DNA of 54,163 nt. It comes from Nitrospira sp. Its GTDB lineage: Bacteria; Nitrospirota; Nitrospiria; Nitrospirales; Nitrospiraceae. Below the pieces are notes generated by a model, which was given only the letters and a program-made list of their open reading frames with translations, was not told where the DNA came from and did not search any database. The position numbers and the translations under genes are program-made. Location of the stretch: assembly GCA_022842445.1 (NCBI GenBank), contig JALHPO010000015.1, positions 1 to 54,163 of the forward strand. The letters are read 5' to 3'. Shown piece by piece: positions 8,805 to 16,652 of the stretch. Each line of letters opens with the position of its first letter. Position 1 is the stretch's first letter.

Positions 8805-9491
8805 ACGGCCCGGTGAGAAGAACGGCACGTCCGGGCGCTTGAACAGGCCGATCAAGGCCATGCCTGAGACGAATCCGCCGATGTGCGCGAAGAAGGCCAC
8901 GCCGCCACCCTGGGCGCCGATACTCATCCCGCCGCTGACGAGTTGCGTCACGAACCACATGCCCAACACCACGCCGGCTGGGACGCGAGTCATTCCTAGG
9001 GCGGGCAGTAGCACCAGCACATGGGCGCGTGGGAACAACAGAAGATAGGCGCCGAGCACTGCGGAGATGGCGCCGCTGGCTCCCACCATGGGGATCTGCG
9101 ACGAAGGATCGGTCATCGCGTGGGTGAGCGCAGCCAGGACCCCACACAGGATGTAGAAGACGATGTATTTTACGTGCCCCATTGCGTCTTCGATGTTATT
9201 GCCGAAAATCCAGAGGTAGAGCATGTTGCCCAGCAGATGCATCCAGCCGCCGTGGAGAAACATGCTGGTGAGGAGGGTGAGAGAAGCAGGAATGGCAACG
9301 GCGGTGTCTTCCGGGAACGCGGCATGGCCGAACACAATGGCAGGGATTGCACCATAATGAAAGACGAACGCCTGGCCGGGATTCTGGGGCAGGCTCTCCT
9401 GATAGAGAAAGACGGATACGCAGACGGCAATGAAGATGATCGTGACGAAGGGAAACCGTTCGGTGGGATTGTCGTCGTGAAGGGGGATCAC
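8784..9491 (-). CDS. Rhomboid-family intramembrane serine protease
   Basis: 235 residues with about six hydrophobic helices. The catalytic dyad is visible as Ser139 in VGASGAISAVLG and His203 in FFAHIGGFVSG. The helix-2 motif HGGWMHLLGNM (80-90) supplies the oxyanion His/Asn. Rhomboids cut transmembrane substrates within the inner membrane. The protein lacks extra cytosolic domains. It lies 12 bases after the DHH phosphoesterase gene on the same strand and overlaps purK tail to tail. Substrate unknown. Confidence 0.9.
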   Translation of the reverse strand: MIPLHDDNPTERFPFVTIIFIAVCVSVFLYQESLPQNPGQAFVFHYGAIPAIVFGHAAFPEDTAVAIPASLTLLTSMFLHGGWMHLLGNMLYLWIFGNNIEDAMGHVKYIVFYILCGVLAALTHAMTDPSSQIPMVGASGAISAVLGAYLLLFPRAHVLVLLPALGMTRVPAGVVLGMWFVTQLVSGGMSIGAQGGGVAFFAHIGGFVSGMALIGLFKRPDVPFFSPGRSRRWDR

Positions 9492-9503
9492 GATCGGGCG
9501 ATC

Positions 9504-10376
9504 CTAGGGAGCTCGGCGGCGGTCGGTCACCGCGCGAGGCAACGTGGAATTGTTGGGAAGTGTCCCGTCGGCTCCGAGTGGCACAGAAAATCCTGCGGCA
9601 TGAGTATGGCCCCCTCCGCCAAACGATGCGGCGATGGCTCCTACGTCGGTGCCATCCGCGCGAGAGCGCATGCTGAAATAACGACGCCCGTCGCGATCGT
9701 GCCAGATCAGGCAGAAGGGATGGTCCGGCGAAAGCCGTTCGCCGATTTGGCTGGTCAAGACGGCGCTTTGCACAGACGGAACGATTTCCCCTTGGAATTC
9801 GACTAAGACGGCTTGGGCGGAGAGTTTCCCGACTAATTCGTGCTCATAGCGAAGAATCGCGCGTCCCTCCTGCTCCAGGGTTGCCTGGGAAAATCGATCC
9901 CACAGATTGAAATCAAAGGGGTGCGAAGCCAGAGCCGCATTGATCTCACGGCTTGCCGGCAGTTCCCATGTCCACAAGTCCTTGTCCTGAACGTAGCGGA
10001 GCAGCCAAGGAGGTACCGTGCCATGAGCCCACTCCCAGCTGAGCACTGCGCCAGACTTGGCTTGATCGAAGTAGGCGTAGGGCAGATCAGCCAGCGCCTT
10101 CTCCGCCGTGATGTGGTGATCCAGAATGAGCAGTTCTTTGGTCTCAACCGCCAGTGTTTCAAGGATCGGCCGCGCATAGCTGAAGTCGGCGATCACGACG
10201 CGATGATCCCGAAGATCCGAAGGGGGAAGGATGCCGTGTTTGACCGGGATAAAACGGGTATTGGGGAATTGCTTCCAGATCGCCCAGGCTGCCCCGAATC
10301 CATCTGAGCACTCGGCATGGTACAGAACGATGTCCGGGGGATGATGGAATCGTCGCGAGTAGGGTGAATGATCCAT
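9504..10376 (-). CDS. DHH-family phosphoesterase
   Basis: 290 residues. The DHH signature LILDHH sits at 86-88, preceded by VIADFSYA, and the C-terminal DHHA1 motif GGGGHTHAAGF lies at about 253-263. Such proteins hydrolyse phosphodiester bonds of small nucleotides or short oligonucleotides using two divalent metals (NrnA/RecJ superfamily). This member is short and resembles the stand-alone oligoribonuclease or pNPP-active group rather than RecJ. The exact substrate cannot be told from sequence. It is co-directional with the rhomboid gene. Confidence 0.8.
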   Translation of the reverse strand: MDHSPYSRRFHHPPDIVLYHAECSDGFGAAWAIWKQFPNTRFIPVKHGILPPSDLRDHRVVIADFSYARPILETLAVETKELLILDHHITAEKALADLPYAYFDQAKSGAVLSWEWAHGTVPPWLLRYVQDKDLWTWELPASREINAALASHPFDFNLWDRFSQATLEQEGRAILRYEHELVGKLSAQAVLVEFQGEIVPSVQSAVLTSQIGERLSPDHPFCLIWHDRDGRRYFSMRSRADGTDVGAIAASFGGGGHTHAAGFSVPLGADGTLPNNSTLPRAVTDRRRAP

Positions 10377-10489
10377 ATAGATAGGTCAGAGAATAACATG
10401 GCCGGTGATGCCAGCTAAAGAGGATAGTGACCGTTACTCCGGAGCGCTGAACCGGTCAGCCGCCAGGGCTCAGCGCGCGTATGGGTCGA

Positions 10490-11545
10490 TCAGAGCCCGT
10501 TGAGATGGTCGATCAGCTGGCGGAGTCGACCGGCGCTGCGCCGGTTGAAACTGAACACGAGGCGAGGCAGATTCCGGAGGGCCGGCTCATCGAGCTCTTC
10601 TTCCATCGGGCCGCGCAGTTCAAACGTTCCGTCGATCAGGAGATCGCGGAACTGTTCCTGAATCTGGTCGAGCTGTTCAGTGGAGATGCGATCTTTCAAG
10701 CGCACGGCCAATTGCCGGCCGACAAACCGAATGGAGTGATAGCGGCGATAGAATCGGAGAATATGGTCGACAGCCGCTTCGGCCGAGTTTGTGATTGTAA
10801 ATAGGCTCAGGTCTTCTTCATTGATGAGGTTCCGCTGCAGGAGTTGTGTTGTGACGAAGGACGACCAGCCGTCCCAATAGTCGCATCCCGGCGCCTGGAG
10901 GCAGATGATCGGCTGAGGGTCGCTTTTCCCGGTCTGAGCCAGCGTCAAAATCTCAAATCCCTCATCGTGCGTTCCAAATCCTCCTGGAAACAGCACGATG
11001 GCGTTGGCCTCCTTTTGGAACATCAGTTTTCGAGTGAAAAAGTATTTGAAGGTAATCAGTTTTGGATCGTCCGCGATTGTCGCATTGGGGCCCTGTTCAA
11101 ATGGGAGCATAATGTTGACGCCGAAGCTATGCTCGCGGCCGGCTCCTTCTTGGGCGGCTCGCATAATGCCGTCTGCCCCTCCGGTGATGACCATGAAGCC
11201 TTCCCGTACCGCGGCTTGGGCGAAACGATAGGCCAGTTGATAGTTGGGGTCGTCCGATGGGGTCCTCGCAGAGCCGAAGACGCTGATTTTTTTCCGGTCG
11301 TGGTAGCCGCGAAACACACCGAACGCATGGCGCAGTTCTTTGACCGCTCGGTTGAGAATTTTAAGGTCCAATAAATCAAGGTGTGCGTCGTGTATTTTGA
11401 GCACGCCCCCCAAGAGTTCCTTCGTGAGGGCTGCGTGCATGTCGTCTTCGGGGCTTTCCAACAAGGTGGTGATCTGTTGAAGGAGCTCTTCTTTCGACAG
11501 GGAGGGGCGTGGTCGAGCCTGCTGGGATTTACCGGACATATTCAT
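10490..11545 (-). CDS. LOG-family (TIGR00730-like) Rossmann protein
   Basis: 351 residues. Motifs are GSARTP (91-96), TGGADGIMRAAQEGA (121-135) and PGGFGTHDE (187-195), the last being the nucleotide-phosphate and catalytic Glu motif of LONELY GUY phosphoribohydrolases, often mislabelled lysine decarboxylase. The N-terminal ~85 residues and C-terminal ~100 residues extend the core (~180). The family cleaves nucleoside 5'-monophosphates to base and ribose phosphate; whether this long form does so is unproven. The start may be either of two in-frame Met codons (M1 or M3). Confidence 0.8.
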   Translation of the reverse strand: MNMSGKSQQARPRPSLSKEELLQQITTLLESPEDDMHAALTKELLGGVLKIHDAHLDLLDLKILNRAVKELRHAFGVFRGYHDRKKISVFGSARTPSDDPNYQLAYRFAQAAVREGFMVITGGADGIMRAAQEGAGREHSFGVNIMLPFEQGPNATIADDPKLITFKYFFTRKLMFQKEANAIVLFPGGFGTHDEGFEILTLAQTGKSDPQPIICLQAPGCDYWDGWSSFVTTQLLQRNLINEEDLSLFTITNSAEAAVDHILRFYRRYHSIRFVGRQLAVRLKDRISTEQLDQIQEQFRDLLIDGTFELRGPMEEELDEPALRNLPRLVFSFNRRSAGRLRQLIDHLNGL

Positions 11546-11633
11546 GCGTGGTCCTCTCGCTGATGAATGGCGTAAAAAATTTTACCAATGGATAGGGCTC
11601 CGGTCAAAGGAGTTTCAATGAATGCACAGTGGC

Positions 11634-12404
11634 CTAGTCCGGATCGGACGATTTGGGCATATTCTGAAGCACCCAGGCCTTGATTCTGGACTGATCGGTC
11701 GGGGAGAGTTCGGCGAACTGGATGTCTACGTTTGACATCGAGGTGACAGGCGACGCGCCGGTACCGCGGGTCTGATCACAACGAGACAAGACCGTTCCCC
11801 GGATGGTCAATGGACTCGTGAGACCGGGGAGAGAGAAGTTCAGGCTGACCATAGTGTCCGGCAACAACGAGGTGGGAGATTCCACCGAGGCGCCGACATG
11901 GCTCAGTTGTACGATGGTGGCGCGATGCTCGGCCCCCGGCCCGGTGGCCTCTATCGTGCTGAGGGTGGCCGGAATGTTTGTGCGAGACCGTTTCGGCGAA
12001 AGGATCAAATCTCTCGCTGTGAGGACGCCGACCGGCTGTTCCTGTTTTGTGACAATAAGAATGGGGGCGCCGGTTGCCATCATGAGGGTAGAGGCCTCAT
12101 CGATCATGCGATCGTACTCAATAAACTGTACCGGCCGCGTCATGATCGTGCGTACTTCGATATCATCAGGCTCCAGTCCTTGAGCGACCACCTTCTTGAC
12201 AATGTCGGCCGGCGTCATCAGTCCGAAGTGCGACTCCGTATCCTTGACAAGCAGGCAGGGCATCTGCTCTCGTTCTAGGAGCGATGCGGCTTCGGTCACG
12301 GAAATATCGCCAGGGATCTGAACTACGCCCGGTGTCATCATGCGTGCGACCAATGTGTCCCAGTGATTAAGGGTTCTTGACCGGTCCTCATCTTTAATCG
12401 GCAT
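11634..12404 (-). CDS. CBS-pair plus PilZ-domain protein
   Basis: 256 residues. Two CBS motifs occupy about residues 18-78 (ARMMTPGVVQIPGDISVTEAA) and 83-140 (VRTIMTRP..VGVLTARDLILS). A C-terminal PilZ-like domain (about 145-250) follows. It begins R-S-R-T (residues 139-142), close to an RxxxR c-di-GMP motif, and contains NVDIQFAEL near the end. CBS domains sense adenosine nucleotides and PilZ binds cyclic di-GMP, so the protein probably integrates energy state and second messenger. A stable hairpin covers its ribosome-binding region (see 12410-12441). Confidence 0.75.
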   Translation of the reverse strand: MPIKDEDRSRTLNHWDTLVARMMTPGVVQIPGDISVTEAASLLEREQMPCLLVKDTESHFGLMTPADIVKKVVAQGLEPDDIEVRTIMTRPVQFIEYDRMIDEASTLMMATGAPILIVTKQEQPVGVLTARDLILSPKRSRTNIPATLSTIEATGPGAEHRATIVQLSHVGASVESPTSLLPDTMVSLNFSLPGLTSPLTIRGTVLSRCDQTRGTGASPVTSMSNVDIQFAELSPTDQSRIKAWVLQNMPKSSDPD

Positions 12405-12409
12405 CGATC

Positions 12410-12441
12410 AGCCCGGTCCTTTCTTCGGAGAAAACCGGGCT
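12410..12441 (-). promoter_or_regulatory. Hairpin masking the Shine-Dalgarno of the CBS-PilZ gene
   Basis: On the plus strand AGCCCGGT (12410-12417) pairs with ACCGGGCT (12434-12441), and inside it TTTCT pairs with AGAAA around TCGG. In the minus-strand mRNA, the purine-rich AGAAAGGA lies within this stem, and the stem ends five bases before the ATG. The best ribosome site would thus be locked, suggesting translational control (thermometer-like, ligand or protein release). It could also be a bidirectional terminator, but no gene ends here. Confidence 0.45.
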
Positions 12442-12548
12442 TCCGGTCCCTGCGGTGTAGGCCAAGTATAGCAGAAGGCCTCCCCTACCCATGGTTGGGC
12501 GAAACCCTTGTCATTCAACGGTTTCACGGCATACACTAGGAACGAATT

Positions 12549-14069
12549 TTGGCTGTCGGCAAGGGAAAGCAAGTGGCGATTGTGAGTCCTGTGGAAAAAG
12601 AGTTCTGCCTTCGCCTGGAGCAGGTTCCAGCTCATGGGATGGGCCTCTCTGTGGATATCTACTCCCCGGATCTTACCAGCTTGTGGGGAGCGTTACAGCA
12701 GTGTCAAATGACGCCGGCCTACCTTGAAATCTTTCGCGCCGCTCCGGCGGCATTGGCCGCTGTGAGGAAACAGGCTCAGAGCAGCTTGTTGGCCTATCAT
12801 GGCGAAGGACTGTGGCTGACTCAGCCGGAAACCCTCGATGATCCCTCGTTTGTGCAGGAGGTGTGTGAGGTTGCCGGGCATCTCCAGACGTTGGATAGCG
12901 CCTGGCTGAATCATGAATGCGCGACGAAATACATCGCCGGCTATTCATATGGCACCTACCTTCCTCCGCTCTATACGGAATCCAGTGCGTCGGTCGTGGC
13001 TGAGAACGTGATGCTCGTTCAAGATCTTCTCGACCGGCACTGTCGACTCAAGAACGGAGCGTCTCCGTTGGTGCTGCTCGAAATGCCTCCCCTGACGTAC
13101 TTTGTAGCAGGTACGCTGGCAATTCCAACATTTTTCCGCCTTGTTACGCAATGGGCACCCTGCGGACTTGTTTTGGATGTCGGCCATCTGTGGACGGTGT
13201 TTCGGTATTCTGGGGCCTGGCGAACCTCAACGCTTGCGCAATTTGTCGATGACTTCCTCAAGCAGTTCCCTATGGATCGCGTCGTTGAAATCCATGTCGC
13301 CGGGCTTGCGGTCCATGAGTCGAGCCTGGCCGGTCGTTTACAGTGGCTCGATCGCGGGGAAAGTGATGTCCTGCCCGCTTGGACCGATGCCCATGCGGCC
13401 CCTATCCCGCCGGTTCTCTTCGAGATCCTCGATCGAGTTCTGAGCCATCCTCGTCTGACAGGATTGCGAGGCCTTGCGCTGGAAGTGGATACGAAACCGA
13501 TACCGCTGATCGTCGAGGAATTCGTCCGATTCTCAGCACGGTACGGTTCAGTGCTTGCCCCAGTGAAGAAGGAGGTTGGGGACACGCAGGAGCAGGGGTA
13601 TGAGCGGCTTCCGAGGAGAGCGTCTTTGCCGGACTCAGTCAAACATGAGCTGGAGGCAGCCTATGAGCGGTACGCTCGCGTAGCCGCAGGCCGAATCGAG
13701 CCTGAAGGTCCTGAATGGAGTCTGCCGACGGCCTGCCTCGACGAGCTCGATACCTACCGGTCTATCTACCTTCCGTATGAGATCCTTTCCTGGGGCGGGC
13801 AGGTGGACGCCATGTTTCCACAGTCGTGCCGCAGGCTTGAAGAACGGGGCGTGCCGCTTTCGGGGTTTGTCCCGTTCTGGTTTCGACGACCACGCACGCT
13901 GTCCGGCTCGTACGATTTCTTTCTTGTGAAGATTGACCGGTTTGTGGAATTTGTCCTCGAAGAAGCGCCGGATCTGGCCGCTGTGGTTGAGCAGGAAGCC
14001 AATGAACTTCGGCGGGCCTATGATCATGCCAATGAACCGCCTATGCAGGCAGTAGGTGAAGGAACATGA
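12549..14069 (+). CDS. DUF692 (MbnB/TglH-type) multinuclear iron protein with C-terminal extension
   Basis: 506 residues. Residues 30-335 carry the DUF692 metal-ligand pattern in order: His84 (YHGEGLW), His122 (LNHE), Glu178 (LLEMPP), Asp210 and His213 (LDVGHLW), His249 (EIHVAG), Asp280 and His282 (DAHAAPIP), and Glu312 (LEVD). This set matches that known for MbnB and TglH, which modify cysteines in peptide natural products with a mixed-valent iron centre. Residues ~340-506 form an additional domain of no recognised family. No precursor peptide or MbnC-like partner gene is adjacent; the gene is coupled (ATGA) to dus instead. The start may be TTG 12549 or GTG 12573, which has the closer AAGGGAAA site. 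Function beyond the family is unknown. Confidence 0.8.
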   Translation: MAVGKGKQVAIVSPVEKEFCLRLEQVPAHGMGLSVDIYSPDLTSLWGALQQCQMTPAYLEIFRAAPAALAAVRKQAQSSLLAYHGEGLWLTQPETLDDPSFVQEVCEVAGHLQTLDSAWLNHECATKYIAGYSYGTYLPPLYTESSASVVAENVMLVQDLLDRHCRLKNGASPLVLLEMPPLTYFVAGTLAIPTFFRLVTQWAPCGLVLDVGHLWTVFRYSGAWRTSTLAQFVDDFLKQFPMDRVVEIHVAGLAVHESSLAGRLQWLDRGESDVLPAWTDAHAAPIPPVLFEILDRVLSHPRLTGLRGLALEVDTKPIPLIVEEFVRFSARYGSVLAPVKKEVGDTQEQGYERLPRRASLPDSVKHELEAAYERYARVAAGRIEPEGPEWSLPTACLDELDTYRSIYLPYEILSWGGQVDAMFPQSCRRLEERGVPLSGFVPFWFRRPRTLSGSYDFFLVKIDRFVEFVLEEAPDLAAVVEQEANELRRAYDHANEPPMQAVGEGT

Positions 14070-15238
14070 GTTTCTGGTCGGCCCTCCCTCGCCCGATCAT
14101 CGGCCTCTCTCCGATGGATGGCGTCACTGACGCGAGCTTTCGCGCGATCGTTGCGCGACAGGGGAGGCCGGATGTCACGTTTACCGAGTTTACGCATGTG
14201 CACGATATCTGTCGCGGGCCGGAGGTATGTTTAGAGACGCTGGTCTACAGTGAGATCGAGCGTCCGATGGTGGCGCAGCTGTATGGGAATAACCCGGATT
14301 TGTTTTATCAAGCCGCTCACGCGGTATGTGAGTTGGGGTTCGATGGATTAGATATCAACATGGGTTGCCCATCCAAAAGTGTGGCCTCATCAGGGTCCGG
14401 TGCCGGCCTCATCAGGACTCCTGAATTGGCCCGTGCGATCGTGCAGGCCGCCAGGCAAGGAATCAACGATTGGGCGGGCGGCCACACGCTAGAACAAGCG
14501 GGTTTCAAACCGGCACGGGTAGCCGCATTTCAGCGTCTCAATGAGGAGCGTGGCGGCTCAAGTCCTGCTCTCCGCCGTGCCGTGCCGCTTTCGGTGAAAA
14601 CCAGACTGGGCTATGAGTCTGTCATGGTCGAGGCCTGGGTCGAGCATCTTCTCTCAGAGCAGCCGGCGGTGATCTCGCTCCATGGACGAACGCTCCGTCA
14701 GATGTATCGCGGCGAGGCTGATTGGTCGGCTATTGCGCGTGCGGCGGCACTGGTAAAGGGAACCGGGACACTGGTGTTCGGGAATGGCGACATCAAGAGT
14801 CTGGAAGAAGCTGTGGGGCGTGTTCGAGAAACCGGCGTGGACGGCGTGTTGGTGGGGCGGGCCGTGCTTGGAGCACCCTGGTTCTTCCGGGAGAAGGAAC
14901 AGGCCCGCGCATTTGCCCGGGAGACGGATTGTGTGAACGTCGAATCATCGGCCGGTCATGCGATCCCGATCGAGCAACGCTTCACCGTCCTGCTGGATCA
15001 CGCCCGCCAATTTCAGGCGCTCTGCGGGCAAGGCCGGTTTCACCGTATGCGCAAGCATTTAGGCTGGTATTGTAAAGCCTTTCCGCATGCCGCGGCACTT
15101 CGCGCGCGGATGGTTCGAGTGTCTTCCGTCGGTGACCTCGAAACGGTCCTCGACGAGTTTCGGGCTCATCGTATCTTAGATTCGGACGGGAATGAGTCGA
15201 TCGATGAAGCCAGTCTGCCGGCGTCGCGATGCGGCTAG
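14066..15238 (+). CDS. dus: tRNA-dihydrouridine synthase
   Basis: 390 residues. An FMN-dependent enzyme that reduces uridines in the tRNA D-loop region. It shows the family landmarks LSPMDGVTDASFR, DINMGCPSKSV (catalytic Cys101), LSVKTRLGY, LHGRTLRQMYRGEADW, FGNGDIKS and VLVGRAVLGAPWFF. The start ATG overlaps the preceding stop (ATGA). Unusual is an insertion of roughly 40 residues (about 132-172) between the GAGLIR helix and the VKTRLGY strand, where other Dus proteins have a short link. The maf gene starts 10 bases before its end. Confidence 0.92.
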   Translation: MSFWSALPRPIIGLSPMDGVTDASFRAIVARQGRPDVTFTEFTHVHDICRGPEVCLETLVYSEIERPMVAQLYGNNPDLFYQAAHAVCELGFDGLDINMGCPSKSVASSGSGAGLIRTPELARAIVQAARQGINDWAGGHTLEQAGFKPARVAAFQRLNEERGGSSPALRRAVPLSVKTRLGYESVMVEAWVEHLLSEQPAVISLHGRTLRQMYRGEADWSAIARAAALVKGTGTLVFGNGDIKSLEEAVGRVRETGVDGVLVGRAVLGAPWFFREKEQARAFARETDCVNVESSAGHAIPIEQRFTVLLDHARQFQALCGQGRFHRMRKHLGWYCKAFPHAAALRARMVRVSSVGDLETVLDEFRAHRILDSDGNESIDEASLPASRCG

Positions 15239-15861
15239 TCCTGGCATCTACATCCCCCCGGCGCAGGGAGCTACTTTCATTATTAGGGCTCTCGTTTGAG
15301 GTCTGCCCTCCCACATTTGTTGAGCAACCGATTCCAGGCCTCTCGCCTCTTGAGCAGGTAGCACGGTTTGCTCTGGAAAAAGCGCGATCGGTGGCCCGCA
15401 CCTGTCCGGAAGATCTGGTGCTCGGCAGCGACACCGTCATTGAGTCGAATGGCCGTCTCCTGGGCAAGCCGCGCGATCTGAAGGAGGCGCGAGCCATGCT
15501 GACGAGCCTGGCAGGCAGGTCACATTGTGTCCACACCGCGGTGGCCTTATGCGGTCAAGTACGGGGGATCGACGTCGTCGAAGTCGCGACTGCCATGGTG
15601 TACGTGAAGCCGGATACCGGTGGTGCCGTTGAGCGGTATCTCGCGACCGGTGAATCGCTGGGAAAAGCGGGGGCCTACTCGATTCAGGGCCAGGGTGCTG
15701 AGTTGATCGAGAAGATCAACGGCGATTATACGGCTGTGGTGGGCCTGCCCTTACAGATATCGGCCCGGCTGCTACGCGCTGCCGGTTACCCTGTCGTGGT
15801 GGATCTCGAAGAACTGTATCGGCGGAAGCCCTATCCAAACTGGAGCCGGTTCACGCCCTGA
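15229..15861 (+). CDS. maf: Maf-family nucleoside triphosphate pyrophosphatase
   Basis: 210 residues. Maf proteins hydrolyse non-canonical or pyrimidine NTPs to monophosphates (house-cleaning). Seen are the N-terminal LASTSPRRRELL motif, GSDTVIE with the metal-binding Asp, LGKPRDLKEA and AGAYSIQGQGAELI. The reading frame overlaps dus by 10 bases, so it is translated with it. The C-terminal 20 residues (ELYRRKPYPNWSRF) extend slightly beyond the usual end. Confidence 0.9.
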   Translation: MRLVLASTSPRRRELLSLLGLSFEVCPPTFVEQPIPGLSPLEQVARFALEKARSVARTCPEDLVLGSDTVIESNGRLLGKPRDLKEARAMLTSLAGRSHCVHTAVALCGQVRGIDVVEVATAMVYVKPDTGGAVERYLATGESLGKAGAYSIQGQGAELIEKINGDYTAVVGLPLQISARLLRAAGYPVVVDLEELYRRKPYPNWSRFTP

Positions 15862-15949
15862 TTGAATCAGGGCGGCCAGTTCTCCTACAATGCATGGAAT
15901 TTCTCACTTCCCGACAGGTTCGGCGAATGTCAGTCATGATAAGGGTGAC

Positions 15950-16603
15950 ATGAATATCTACAGACATAAAAGAATTTGGGGTCTGGCCGGTTTCTTGGGA
16001 GTCTGTCTGCTCGGGTTCGGAACGGCTTGGGCCATCGATGTCAAACTGTCCGCAGAAGATGCCCAGAAAGCACTTGAGGCCGGACGGATCCCCATGGAAA
16101 AGGCCAACCTGCCCGAGGATGTGAAGAAGGTATTGCAGCAGGCGTCACTGGCTGCCCGCGTAGGGGCCGATCCGGAGAAAGAACCTTGCGGCGCGAGCGC
16201 GATTTTGCGCACCAAGCGCTATCGGTTGGAAGCGTTCGGCCGGCAGGAGGCGGTGGAATCCAAGAAACGAAAGATCGACGTGCGCATGCCAGAAGAGTTC
16301 ATCAAGAAAGTCATGGACATGCCCAATATGGAAGTCGAGGTTCAGCTGTGCGGCGATGACGAGTATTTTGCCGAAGGGGCCGTCATCGAGCTGCACCAGG
16401 GATCGAAGCGGATCAAGCCCATCGACATCGGCAAGGCCGAACGGGGACGAAAGAACGAAGGCCAGGGCCCGGCCTTCCGCTCCCGCTTCACCGCACTCTT
16501 CGCCTACGAGCAGTTCGACTCGAATGCGAAGTCGGTCTTCGTTGTGAATCTTCAAGACGGGCAAGAGGCCAGAATCCCAGCCGACTTCTCCAAGGTGCGG
16601 TAA
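15950..16603 (+). CDS. Exported protein of unknown function
   Basis: 217 residues from ATG 15950. This start is chosen because it gives a clean signal peptide (LAGFLGVCLLGFGTAWA then IDV) and has AAGGGTG just upstream; an upstream ATG at 15890 would add 20 unlikely residues. The mature protein is charged, with two Cys (in KEPCGAS and VQLCGDD), and no family is recognised. It follows maf by 88 bases on the same strand. Location is likely periplasmic. Confidence 0.65.
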   Translation: MNIYRHKRIWGLAGFLGVCLLGFGTAWAIDVKLSAEDAQKALEAGRIPMEKANLPEDVKKVLQQASLAARVGADPEKEPCGASAILRTKRYRLEAFGRQEAVESKKRKIDVRMPEEFIKKVMDMPNMEVEVQLCGDDEYFAEGAVIELHQGSKRIKPIDIGKAERGRKNEGQGPAFRSRFTALFAYEQFDSNAKSVFVVNLQDGQEARIPADFSKVR

Positions 16604-16652
16604 TCCCTCCGCCTGGTTTTATCAATCGGCTTACGCCTTGCCGGGATTGTGC

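Noticed and set aside
9021..9806. 261-residue plus-strand ORF over the rhomboid and DHH genes
   Set aside because: It is antisense to two genes with clear catalytic motifs and its composition is shadow-like.
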